64,000 bases of DNA from Teredinibacter turnerae (GTDB taxonomy: Bacteria > Pseudomonadota > Gammaproteobacteria > Pseudomonadales > Cellvibrionaceae), in NCBI RefSeq assembly GCF_037935975.1, contig NZ_CP149817.1, positions 682,001-746,000 on the forward strand, given 5' to 3'. The notes under the pieces were generated by a model. It was not told the origin of the DNA. It did no database searches and was given only the letters and a program-made list of their open reading frames with translations. Both the position numbers and the translations under genes were made by a program. Positions 26,004 through 34,371 of the stretch are shown one piece after another; positions within the stretch are counted from its first letter, which is position 1, and each line of letters opens with the position of its first letter.

Positions 26004-26765
26004 TTACAAAAACATACCGCCAGACGCTTCCACACGCTGACCGGTTACCCAGCTATTGGCATCAGAGAAAAGCGCAGCAATCGCTTTGCCAATATCGTCT
26101 GCCTCGCCAACCCGACCTAGTGCGGTTTGGGACGCCAGATAAGTGTTGAGATCAGCGTTGTCACGAACCGCGCCGCCGCCGAAATCGGTTGCTATCGCAC
26201 CGGGGGCAAAGCTGTTAACCCGGATGCCCCGCGCGCCAAGTTCTTTCGCCAGGTAACGGGTGAGTGTTTCTCCCGCTGCTTTAAACGTGGCATAGGTGCT
26301 GTATCCGGGTACGCAAAATCGCGTCAGACCCGAAGAAATATTCACGATGGCGCCGCCGTCAGAAAGTAGGGGTAGCATGGCTTGAGTCAGGAAAAACACG
26401 CCTTTTAGATGTTCCTGCATCATTTTGTCGAAATCGGCTTCAGTCACCTCGGTAAAAGGTTTATGCAGTCCGCTGCCGCCATTATTGAGCAAATAGTCGA
26501 AGGACTCTTGCTGCCACTGGGTTTGCAGTAACGTACGGATTTCGTCGGCGAAATGCGGTAAATCCTGGGTGTCGCGAATATTAAGCTGTAAGCAAGCGGC
26601 CTTTGCCCCGGTAGCTGTGATTTCCGCGACGACAGCGTTGGCGGCTTTTTCATTATTAAAATAAGTGATGATCACATCCACTCCCTGACGGGCCAATGCG
26701 AGTGCGGCATTCTTGCCTAATCCGCGACTGCCGCCGGTGACTAATGCGATTTTTCTACTATTCAT
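26004..26765 (-). CDS. Short-chain dehydrogenase/reductase (SDR)
   Basis: A 253-residue classical SDR: cofactor motif TGGSRGLGKNAALAL, LLNNGGSG in place of NNAG, catalytic Ser in NISSGLTRF, and an unusual catalytic block YSTYATFKAAGE. In this block the Tyr-x3-Lys spacing is Tyr(A-T-F)Lys, so the active site is intact. The ATG at 26765 has AGGAGA upstream; a longer frame to 26870 is not needed. It is divergent from a LysR regulator that probably controls it. The substrate is unknown. Confidence 0.9.
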   Translation of the reverse strand: MNSRKIALVTGGSRGLGKNAALALARQGVDVIITYFNNEKAANAVVAEITATGAKAACLQLNIRDTQDLPHFADEIRTLLQTQWQQESFDYLLNNGGSGLHKPFTEVTEADFDKMMQEHLKGVFFLTQAMLPLLSDGGAIVNISSGLTRFCVPGYSTYATFKAAGETLTRYLAKELGARGIRVNSFAPGAIATDFGGGAVRDNADLNTYLASQTALGRVGEADDIGKAIAALFSDANSWVTGQRVEASGGMFL

Positions 26766-26843
26766 AATCTTCTCCTGGAGAGGGTTGTTGCGGTGCGTGG
26801 GAGGTAGCTTACGGTGGGTTATTGTTTCGATAAACCAGTAAAA

Positions 26844-26875
26844 ATTGTTTAGACTGTTTAGAAAATGCAAACAAT
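26844..26875. promoter_or_regulatory. Candidate LysR operator in the SDR/LysR divergent region
   Basis: ATTGTTT and AAACAAT are inverted and separated by 18 bp, and TGTTT-N9-AAACA is nested inside. This lies just before the LysR start and about 80 bp from the SDR start. It is compatible with an autoregulatory LysR site; nothing proves it. Confidence 0.35.
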
Positions 26876-26887
26876 GAGGTGAGCGAC

Positions 26888-27796
26888 TTGGACAAACTGG
26901 AAGCGATGCGAATCTTTAAGCGCACTGCTGAACTGCTCAGTTTTACCGCTGCGGCGGAGGATCTGGGGATGGCGAAAGCCAAAGTGTCAGCAGCGGTCCA
27001 GCAGCTGGAAGATGATCTCGGCAGTCGGCTGTTTCACCGCACCACGCGGCGCGTTCAATTAAGCCCCGATGGGGCGGAATTCCTACGTGGCTGCAGCGCG
27101 ATCATGGACGATCTGGATGCGCTTGAAGGCCAGCTTCGCGGCGACACGGAGGTCAGCGGCAATATCCGTGTGGATATGAACGTGAGTGTCGCAAAGAACC
27201 TGATTATTCCCCGGTTACCCGAATTTCTCGCCTGTTATCCCAGGGTGACCGTGGAGTTAAGCAGTGTCGACTACTTTGTCGACCCGGTAAAAGAAGGCTT
27301 TGATTTGGTCCTGCGGGTGGGCGAGCTGCAGGATTCCACGTTGGTGGCGCGCTATCTGGGCGATATGCAATTTATGAACTGCGCCAGTCGGGGCTACCTG
27401 GAAAAGTACGGCGAACCACAAAGCCCGGAGGACATGCACAACCACCGCGTGGTGGATTACTGTGCTAATTCCGTGGCCGGCACCCGGTCAGCTGCATGGG
27501 AATATTGGGACGGCCGCCAATTCCTGGAGATGCGGGTGCCTTACAGTATTCGGGTGAATAACGTGGAAGCCTATCGCGCGGCGTGTCTGGCGGGGTTGGG
27601 TATTGCGCAAATGCCTCGCGTCTCTTTACATAGAGATGCCGCCAATGAGCAGGTCGTTGAAATCCTTAATGCCTATAGCGCGGGCGCTTTGCCTGTGCAC
27701 TTGTTGTACCCCAACCGGCGCAATATGCCCCGGAAAGTCCGGGTCTTCATGGATTGGTTGAGCGAGCAGATTCAGGCCTACTTGGAGCTCAAATAA
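26888..27796 (+). CDS. LysR family transcriptional regulator
   Basis: A regulator of about 302 residues with an N-terminal winged helix-turn-helix (FTAAAEDLGMAKAKVSAAVQQLEDDLGSRLFHRTTR) and a substrate-binding C-terminal domain. The TTG at 26888 (MDKLEAMRIF) has GAGGTGA at good spacing; GTG at 26879 is an alternative giving three more residues. It is divergent from the SDR gene, which it likely regulates in response to an unknown small molecule. Confidence 0.9.
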   Translation: MDKLEAMRIFKRTAELLSFTAAAEDLGMAKAKVSAAVQQLEDDLGSRLFHRTTRRVQLSPDGAEFLRGCSAIMDDLDALEGQLRGDTEVSGNIRVDMNVSVAKNLIIPRLPEFLACYPRVTVELSSVDYFVDPVKEGFDLVLRVGELQDSTLVARYLGDMQFMNCASRGYLEKYGEPQSPEDMHNHRVVDYCANSVAGTRSAAWEYWDGRQFLEMRVPYSIRVNNVEAYRAACLAGLGIAQMPRVSLHRDAANEQVVEILNAYSAGALPVHLLYPNRRNMPRKVRVFMDWLSEQIQAYLELK

Positions 27797-27845
27797 ATTG
27801 CCTGCTCGAACCAGGGGTGTGCAATGGGCGTAATTTAATTGTCTG

Positions 27846-27867
27846 ATCCCCCGCTGGCGCGGGGGAT
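27846..27867. terminator. GC-rich hairpin between convergent genes
   Basis: A perfect 9-bp stem (ATCCCCCGC / GCGGGGGAT, 4-nt loop) lies between the LysR stop and the convergent PhoD gene. There is no T run, so it may be a bidirectional or Rho-assisted terminator. Confidence 0.45.
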
Positions 27868-27903
27868 GGATGGCATTTGTTGGGCAGGTGAGACTAAACC
27901 CCG

Positions 27904-29688
27904 TTACACGCTCTGGATGTGTTTGGCGCCAGCAGAGACCTTAAGTGATTTCGCGCGCTCGGTTTGCATGGTGTAGCTCGCTGTTTTTACCGAGGATACG
28001 AATGACCAGTTGGCGACGACACGCTCGTGGTTGATGTCCAGCACCAGATAGCCGCGATCGCCCGCGTTAAGGTAGTGCAACCCATCGACGACACTGACGA
28101 TCCCGGCTTCGGCAGCAGCGTAATCGGCAGGAGCAATGCCCATATAGGCTTCAAGGCCAGGAGAGCTGACCGACGAGGTGGCGAACTCCACACCAATTTC
28201 ATCGCCTGCAGCGTTGCTTAAGTTGTTTGCCCAGGCATTGTGGGTATCGCCTGCTAACACCACCAGGTTGGCATCGACAGCTTTCGCCATGTCATATACG
28301 CGTTCGCGCGCCGCACCGAAGCCGTCCCAGGCATCCATGTTGTAAGGAATGGCGGGCGCTTGCAGCATGGCCAGTACTTGCGGCGTAAGCTTTGCCTGAT
28401 TGGCTTGCAGATAGGCGAGTTCGGCAGCGGTCAGCGAGGGGTCGGCGGCTTGTGCGCGGGCTGCAAGTTGGGCGAGCTGCCCCAACTCAGCATACTGTTC
28501 AAACGACATTTGCTGCGTCGCGATACCGAAGGGCAGGTACATTTTGCCCATCAACACCTGTTGACCCAGGACTTGCCAGGTGGCTGTGGAGCTGCTCATA
28601 GCGGACTGCAACCAGTTTTCCTGCGCTTCACCCAACAGGTGTCGGCTCGGGTCATTCAGCGCAGTGAACAAGCCGGTGAAGTCAAAGCTGCCGTCGGTAG
28701 TACTGAAAAAACCTGCCACGTCAACGGCTTCCACTCGGGCTTCGTGGCGCGTATCCAGCATGAGCAGATTGGCAAGATCGCCCCATTCAAACTGGCGATA
28801 AATATGGCTTGGGTTGGCCAGGTCAGTGTTGTCCATCGCATCGAACGGGCGAATTGGCAGCCATTCAAAATAAGCGCGTAGCGCAGCCAGTTTGCGATCG
28901 GCGTAGCTGCCTTCATCGGACGAGTGGTTTTCGGCACCGTTTTCCCAACTGTCGTTGGCCACCTCGTGATCGTCCCACACAACTAAAAAGGGCGTGCTCG
29001 CATGGGCTTTTTGCAAATCCGGATCAGTGCGATATTGCGCGTAGCGCGTGCGGTAATCGTCGAGCGTGAGCAATTCTCCCGCGGGTTGCACAACGCGTCC
29101 CATGGCGACGGCTTCCTCTGAGGCATAACCATCGGCACCGTACTCGTAGATGTAGTCACCCAAGTGAAGTATCAGATCCAGATTTTGTTCGGCCAGTGCG
29201 GCGTAAACGTGAAAATAGCCGGCAGGATAATTAGAGCAGGAAATAACACCCATCTTAAGTTGATCTGACGAGGTATCTGGCAGGGTGCGGGTGTGTCCGA
29301 TCGCGGTTGTTTGGTTTGCGGACGAGAACCGATAGTAGTAATGGGTATCTGGTGAAAGATCGCGGATATCGACTTTAACCGTATAGTCAGCACTTAACAG
29401 TGCATCGCCCTGGTCACGCGCGATAATATTAGAGAAACCTTCGTCCTCAGCGACTTCCCACTGAACGCGTATTTTTTCTGGTGTACCAGCGGCGGGCGTT
29501 ACCCGAGTCCAGAGAATGACGCTGGTCGCAAGTGGATCGCCCGAGGCAATACCATGTGCGAAACTTCCGTCTCCCAGTTTTTTATCGTCGTCATCGCCAT
29601 CACAGCCGCTCAGCAGTGTGGTGACATACAAACTTCCCAGCCCCATGAGCCCGGTGTTAACAAAGCGTCTTCTCGAAATAACAGGCAT
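27904..29688 (-). CDS. phoD: PhoD-type alkaline phosphatase/phosphodiesterase, Tat-exported
   Basis: About 594 residues. The N-terminus carries a twin-arginine signal (ISRRRFVNTGL) whose hydrophobic part ends in LLSGC, so the product may also be lipidated. The mature enzyme has an N-terminal beta domain (SFAHGIASGDPLATSVILWTRV) and the PhoD metallophosphatase motifs GDYIYEYG, VVWDDHEVANDSW, DTRHEAR and LAGDTHNAWANNL. It hydrolyses phosphate mono- or diesters outside the cytoplasm using Ca/Fe. ATG at 29688 places the RR motif near the start. There is no Pho box obvious upstream. Confidence 0.9.
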   Translation of the reverse strand: MPVISRRRFVNTGLMGLGSLYVTTLLSGCDGDDDDKKLGDGSFAHGIASGDPLATSVILWTRVTPAAGTPEKIRVQWEVAEDEGFSNIIARDQGDALLSADYTVKVDIRDLSPDTHYYYRFSSANQTTAIGHTRTLPDTSSDQLKMGVISCSNYPAGYFHVYAALAEQNLDLILHLGDYIYEYGADGYASEEAVAMGRVVQPAGELLTLDDYRTRYAQYRTDPDLQKAHASTPFLVVWDDHEVANDSWENGAENHSSDEGSYADRKLAALRAYFEWLPIRPFDAMDNTDLANPSHIYRQFEWGDLANLLMLDTRHEARVEAVDVAGFFSTTDGSFDFTGLFTALNDPSRHLLGEAQENWLQSAMSSSTATWQVLGQQVLMGKMYLPFGIATQQMSFEQYAELGQLAQLAARAQAADPSLTAAELAYLQANQAKLTPQVLAMLQAPAIPYNMDAWDGFGAARERVYDMAKAVDANLVVLAGDTHNAWANNLSNAAGDEIGVEFATSSVSSPGLEAYMGIAPADYAAAEAGIVSVVDGLHYLNAGDRGYLVLDINHERVVANWSFVSSVKTASYTMQTERAKSLKVSAGAKHIQSV

Positions 29689-30229
29689 ACCAACCCCCAA
29701 CATATAATTAGGCCGTCGAGTATTCAGCCAATTAATGACAGGGGTGTGACATCCTTGTGAAATCCGTAGGTAAATATGTGTAAGTTTGTGCGATACGTAA
29801 TATTAACTGGTGATGAAAATTACGAAGTGTGATTTTTTCTGGTGTCCGGATTCAGTTGGAAATATTCAATAGGGTGATGTTTGCCATAACCAACGTCACT
29901 CAAATTTATTTTTAGAAAACAACGCTTGAGTATGTAAGCTAGGGCCGGTGTAAAGGTAAGAAGTGCGCGGTTTTATCTATCGCGTTTTATGTTAATCGAA
30001 ATCAAATAAAAGTTCGCGTTGGTTCGGGAAATAAAATTTTTGCTTTTTACTTTGCGGAGGAAAAGCTTTAATTTGCGATTCGCAAAAGCCGCTGTAAAAG
30101 GTGTGCGCTTTTGTGAGCATAATAAAAATAGCAAGTTCATTGCAGACACATAGTTCAAAATTATCATATCTGATATACCGCCCGTCTGCGTCTGGCTGAA
30201 CGTAGGTGGCGCCCATTCTGGAGAATCTT
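29689..30229. other. Non-coding region between phoD and GH9 gene
   Basis: About 540 bp that must hold the two divergent promoters. It is AT-rich, particularly near 29980-30180. Small open frames on the minus strand here lack ribosome-binding sites and family features. I see no clear binding site. Confidence 0.4.
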
Positions 30230-32821
30230 ATGTCACGAAAACTGGCGTTTAGTGTTTCTATGATCGTCGCGCTCAATTCACTGTCGATCTGCGCAGCAGA
30301 CGATAATAAAAATTTTGCAGAAGCCTTGCAGAAATCGCTGTATTTTTACGAGGCGCAACGATCCGGCCCGTTGCCGGATGCGGACAACAATTTCCTGGCG
30401 ACTAACCTGCACAATGGATTTTTACCCAATCGCGTCGTGTGGCGCGGGGACTCGTATCTCGACGATGGCCAATACAATCAGTTTGGTGAATGGATAAACC
30501 TTGACCTCACGGGCGGCTGGCACGATGCTGGTGACCACGTTAAATTTGGTTTGCCTATGGCATTCTCGGCCAGCGTTGTTGGCTGGGGAGTACTGGAATT
30601 CTGGGATGCTTATGAGCAGAGCGGCCAGTTACCCTATGCACTGGATAATATCCGCTGGGTGAGCGATTATTTTTTGAAAGCACATGTTGCCGAGAATGAA
30701 TTCTACGCACAGGTTGGCGATGGCATTATCGATCATTCATTGTGGTCTCCACCTGAAACCCAAGGGCCGGAATTGAAGCGTGTACACGGCGCGACCATTT
30801 ATCGGCCTTCATTAAAGCTTACGTTGGAAAACCCCGGAGCAGACCTGGTAGCGCAGACCGCCGCTGCACTCACAATTGCTTCGCTGATTTTTGAAAAAAA
30901 CGCTGTCAATGAGCCTCAGGATGGTGTTTACGCGGCCGAATTGCTACAGCACGCCAAGCAATTGTTCAGTTTCGCCTACCAAACCAAGGATTTTACCCAC
31001 GGCGGCAACGACCCTGCGCCCGGAAGCTACACCAACTCTTTAGTTGATGATCAGGGTAATAATTATGCGATGAATTATTACAACGCTTCATCCGGGGCGA
31101 AAGATGAAATTCCCTGGGCTGCGGGCTGGCTGTATTTAGCAACGGGTGATGCGGACTATTTACATAAAGCCGAAGCAGGTTACAACGATATCGCGGGCAA
31201 TACGGGTCATTTCGCCTGGTACCCATCCTGGGATGACACGCGCAATGCAGTCTACTACCTCATGGAAAAAGTGGCAGCAACTCCCGGGTATCTAACAGAC
31301 ACGCTGATATCGGATAGCCAGCGAATCGACGGGTATTATGATTATGAAGCGCACTGCTCCAATTATTTGAATGAGTTGCTCCACAATAAAAACTACACGC
31401 CGGGAGGGATGATTTATTTGGATGGCTTTGCGTCTGCGCGGGCTACGGCGATGGCTTCAATGGTGGCGCTCGTGCATCGTAATTACTTGGTGCAGCAATC
31501 CAAACAGGCAGACTTCCAATCCGAGCTTGCCGACTTTGCCACGCGTCAGATGAATTATATTCTGGGTGATAACCCTAATAATTTAAGCTACATGGTTGGC
31601 TTTGGGGATAGCTGGCAGATAGCCGCGCATCATCGCTCATCCCATGGCAGCAGTCGTAATGATATTAATGACCCGGAAATACCGCGCAATATTTTGTTTG
31701 GCGCGATTGCTGGCGGCCCTGCGGATGACGACAGTTATTCGAGTGATCGAGCAGACTTTCCAATGACCGAAGTCGCCACCGACATGAATGCCGGTTTAAC
31801 GGGCGCACTCGCTGGCCTGGTCAACATATACGGCGGTATCCCTCTGGCAGATTTTCCGCCCGCGGTTGATACCTCTATTCCCGAGGCCTTTGTGAAAGCC
31901 AAGGTGGGTTACCCTTCCGGAGACGACCGACAATCTGGTGCTTTGTTGAATATTCAGATGATTAACGAAACCAATTTCCCTCCGAAGGAAATTGCCGACG
32001 TTACTTTCCGTTATTTTCTCGACCTTTCTGACGAAATCGTCGCTGGCTATGACCCTGCAAATCTGGTACTGAGTGCCTACTATGACTCGTCCAATAAAAA
32101 TCAGATTGCAATCAATAAATGGGGAACCTCACCGGGAATATATGCAATTGAAGGAACCTCTGGAACGATATCGCCGGTAGGCGATACACAAAAATCGGCG
32201 GTGATGGAAATTTATGTTGGAGATTATGTAAGAGGTGGCTGGGATTTTAGTAATGATCCTTCCTTTGAAGGTTTGAACAGTGATACATTCGAGCTTGCAT
32301 ATAACGTCGCGCTCTATGATGCGAGCGGCGAGTTGGTTTGGGGGCAGGAGCCGGAGGGAGGAACTTCCAGTTCAAGTAGTTCCAGCTCAAGCAGTTCGAG
32401 TTCAAGCAGTTCCAGCTCATCGTCCAGTTCAAGTTCCAGTTCATCATCGAGTTCTTCTTCAAGCTCTACATCAAGTAATGGTTCCAGTACCAGTTCGTCA
32501 TCCAGTTCAAGTAGTTCATCCAGCTCCAGTAACTCCTCATCCAGCAGTTCCAGCTCCGGTGGTGCTGGAGGGGTTAGCGCTGCTGTTATTATCAATAACG
32601 ATTGGGGCGCGGGTTACTGTGCGAACCTGTTAGTTGCAAATGAATCGGGTGTGGCGATTACTTGGCAAGTGACTGTTCCGGTAGAGGGTACAGTGAGCAG
32701 CCTATGGAATGGAGAATGGGCGCAGTCTGCGGGTAGCCTTACCGTATCTGGTGTTGCGTGGAATGCTATTTTGCAACCGGGAGCTGAAAATAATAGCGTG
32801 GGTTTTTGCGCGAATCGCTAG
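30230..32821 (+). CDS. Secreted GH9 cellulase with CBM3-like and CBM2 modules and poly-serine linker
   Basis: An 863-residue enzyme. A signal peptide ends near ICAAD. The GH9 catalytic domain (about 25-570) contains GGWHDAGDHVKF (Asp99 and Asp102, base), the signature NLSYMVGFGDSWQIAAHHRSSHG cut around His, and the general acid Glu514 in FPMTEVATDMNAG. A CBM3-like module follows (about 575-710; FRYFLDLSDEIVAGYDP), then a poly-serine linker of about 65 residues (32365-32560). Last is a C-terminal CBM2 (about 783-863, cysteine pair, WNG, GFCANR). It cleaves cellulose outside the cell. GGAGA is 7 bp before the ATG. It is monocistronic with its own terminator. Poly-serine linkers of this length are characteristic of Cellvibrionaceae. 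Confidence 0.95.
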   Translation: MSRKLAFSVSMIVALNSLSICAADDNKNFAEALQKSLYFYEAQRSGPLPDADNNFLATNLHNGFLPNRVVWRGDSYLDDGQYNQFGEWINLDLTGGWHDAGDHVKFGLPMAFSASVVGWGVLEFWDAYEQSGQLPYALDNIRWVSDYFLKAHVAENEFYAQVGDGIIDHSLWSPPETQGPELKRVHGATIYRPSLKLTLENPGADLVAQTAAALTIASLIFEKNAVNEPQDGVYAAELLQHAKQLFSFAYQTKDFTHGGNDPAPGSYTNSLVDDQGNNYAMNYYNASSGAKDEIPWAAGWLYLATGDADYLHKAEAGYNDIAGNTGHFAWYPSWDDTRNAVYYLMEKVAATPGYLTDTLISDSQRIDGYYDYEAHCSNYLNELLHNKNYTPGGMIYLDGFASARATAMASMVALVHRNYLVQQSKQADFQSELADFATRQMNYILGDNPNNLSYMVGFGDSWQIAAHHRSSHGSSRNDINDPEIPRNILFGAIAGGPADDDSYSSDRADFPMTEVATDMNAGLTGALAGLVNIYGGIPLADFPPAVDTSIPEAFVKAKVGYPSGDDRQSGALLNIQMINETNFPPKEIADVTFRYFLDLSDEIVAGYDPANLVLSAYYDSSNKNQIAINKWGTSPGIYAIEGTSGTISPVGDTQKSAVMEIYVGDYVRGGWDFSNDPSFEGLNSDTFELAYNVALYDASGELVWGQEPEGGTSSSSSSSSSSSSSSSSSSSSSSSSSSSSSSSSSSTSSNGSSTSSSSSSSSSSSSSNSSSSSSSSGGAGGVSAAVIINNDWGAGYCANLLVANESGVAITWQVTVPVEGTVSSLWNGEWAQSAGSLTVSGVAWNAILQPGAENNSVGFCANR

Positions 32822-32867
32822 CTCCTGTTAGTGGCAGCGTCTATTTAAGTAGGGAGGTGTAACATTC

Positions 32868-32897
32868 AAAAGACTCGGCGTTAGCGGAGTCTTTTGT
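32868..32897 (+). terminator. Rho-independent terminator after GH9 gene
   Basis: AAAAGACTC / GAGTCTTTT form a 9-bp stem with a 10-nt loop, 46 bp after the stop, with T-rich sequence in and after the descending arm. Confidence 0.85.
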
Positions 32898-33117
32898 TGT
32901 TACCTAAATTAACTTTTTTAACATGTACGAGTGTTAACGCCTCTAAATTGAAATATAGGGAAAATTCGTTATTCTGTTTGCTGATTAATTGGTTTAGCTG
33001 ATTAGTCAACTGCGTGACGATTAGATTAACGGTCCGCCAATCTTTCTTTTACCACTTGTTCCTGCTATTGCTGCAGCTCAGAATTCGGGCACCCTCATAC
33101 AATAAGAAGGAACGCTT

Positions 33118-34371
33118 ATGTGGAAATCCCTCAGCGCGGCAACGCTTTGTGGGGTGTCTCTTTTAGCATGCTCGCCGCAGCATCCTGAGCCATCGCCTCA
33201 TGCCAAATCAACAGAACTCACCGAGCAAGCCACCTCTAACCAGAACGAAAAGGAACTTGTATCGCCACTGTGTGATACCCCCTTGGTTCCACCTGCACCC
33301 CAGGCGGTTTCTGCGGCATTTGCAAACTACGCTTGGAAGCAGTTTATTGCGTTGAACTGGCCGGTAAAAGCGGATGAGCGAGGTGTACCGGATTGTACAA
33401 AGCCGCTCGGGTCGCCAGGCTTCACTGTGTGGCAAAGCTATAAAACCACCGATGAAATATTTTTGCCGGATGCGGAAGATCCAGGGCCTTGGAACAGTCC
33501 AGTGGGGGTAAAGTTACTGCAGTACGCAGCTAAGGCGAATGCCAGTTTGCCGGTACAAGAGAGTATTGCACAGGCCGTTGGTGGGTGGCTTATCGATCAA
33601 AACAGCAATCCGACCTACTACGCTATTTCTGTTAATGAAACCTCGTATGATTATGTTCGTACTAATCAATACTACGATAAAGACGTGGTCAGTACTGCGA
33701 GCAGTATTCGCTTTCCAACGGGTTCTTTGGAGGTTAAGGCTGCCTGGAAAATACTGACAGACAGTGATGATGCCAGTCGCTATATAAGCATGACGGCGCA
33801 AGTGGAAAACTTCGATAACCAGGGTAACCCTACGGGCAGTACGCGCGAGGCCACCGTAGGTCTGGTCGGCTTTCATATAGTGGCGCAAGCGGCAGGTTAC
33901 CCCCAATGGCTGTGGGCTACGTTTGAGCAACAGGATAATCTGGACAAAAATGGTGGCGCGGGGTCGTATCACAATCCCAATTGCAGTGGTAGTTATTGCG
34001 AACCCAATATATCACCGAAAACTTCCGGCCAGCCGTTCACTACCCCAAACCAAATCACCCGGGTAACGCCGCTCGACAAGAGCGTTGTCATGGCAAACAC
34101 GACGTGGCAAGCCTTAGTTAAAAATACGCCTTTGCAGTACTATCAATTGATTTCGCCTCAGTGGCCCACAGACCCGAATGACCCGGGTAATCCGCAGGGA
34201 AGCCCTACGCCGGGCGTCGTTGCCAATACCACCATGGAGAGTTATATCCAACCGATCAGCAGTTGTATGGATTGCCACTCTACCGCGCGGGTACCTGGTG
34301 ATAGTGTTAAATCTAATTACAGTTTTATATTTCTCTTCGCTCAATCGGCCAGCCAAGGAGGTGCGCAGTGA
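33118..34371 (+). CDS. Lipoprotein with a single c-type heme motif
   Basis: A 417-residue protein with a lipoprotein signal (SLLAC at residues 14-18) and one CxxCH heme-attachment site near the C-terminus (ISSCMDCHSTARVPG). The body (FANYAWKQFIALNWPVKADERG, cut) is not a classical cytochrome fold and I cannot name its family. It probably sits on a membrane facing the periplasm as an electron carrier. AAGGA precedes the ATG. Its stop overlaps the GTG of the VioB-like gene by four bases, so the two proteins are made together and probably work together. Confidence 0.75.
   Translation: MWKSLSAATLCGVSLLACSPQHPEPSPHAKSTELTEQATSNQNEKELVSPLCDTPLVPPAPQAVSAAFANYAWKQFIALNWPVKADERGVPDCTKPLGSPGFTVWQSYKTTDEIFLPDAEDPGPWNSPVGVKLLQYAAKANASLPVQESIAQAVGGWLIDQNSNPTYYAISVNETSYDYVRTNQYYDKDVVSTASSIRFPTGSLEVKAAWKILTDSDDASRYISMTAQVENFDNQGNPTGSTREATVGLVGFHIVAQAAGYPQWLWATFEQQDNLDKNGGAGSYHNPNCSGSYCEPNISPKTSGQPFTTPNQITRVTPLDKSVVMANTTWQALVKNTPLQYYQLISPQWPTDPNDPGNPQGSPTPGVVANTTMESYIQPISSCMDCHSTARVPGDSVKSNYSFIFLFAQSASQGGAQ

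Noticed and set aside
29992-30276. Minus-strand open frame before the GH9 gene
   Set aside because: It overlaps the GH9 start and signal peptide, lacks a ribosome-binding site and has no family features.
32314-32595. Acidic Glu/Leu/Asp-rich open frame antisense to the GH9 linker
   Set aside because: It is the mechanical antisense reading of the poly-serine codons (repeating LEL/DEL), with no ribosome-binding site. The same holds for the frame at 54990-55235 opposite the GH6 linker.
30230-32821. GH9 gene as horizontally transferred
   Set aside because: Codon use and base composition resemble the neighbouring genes, and poly-serine linkers are native to this bacterial group.
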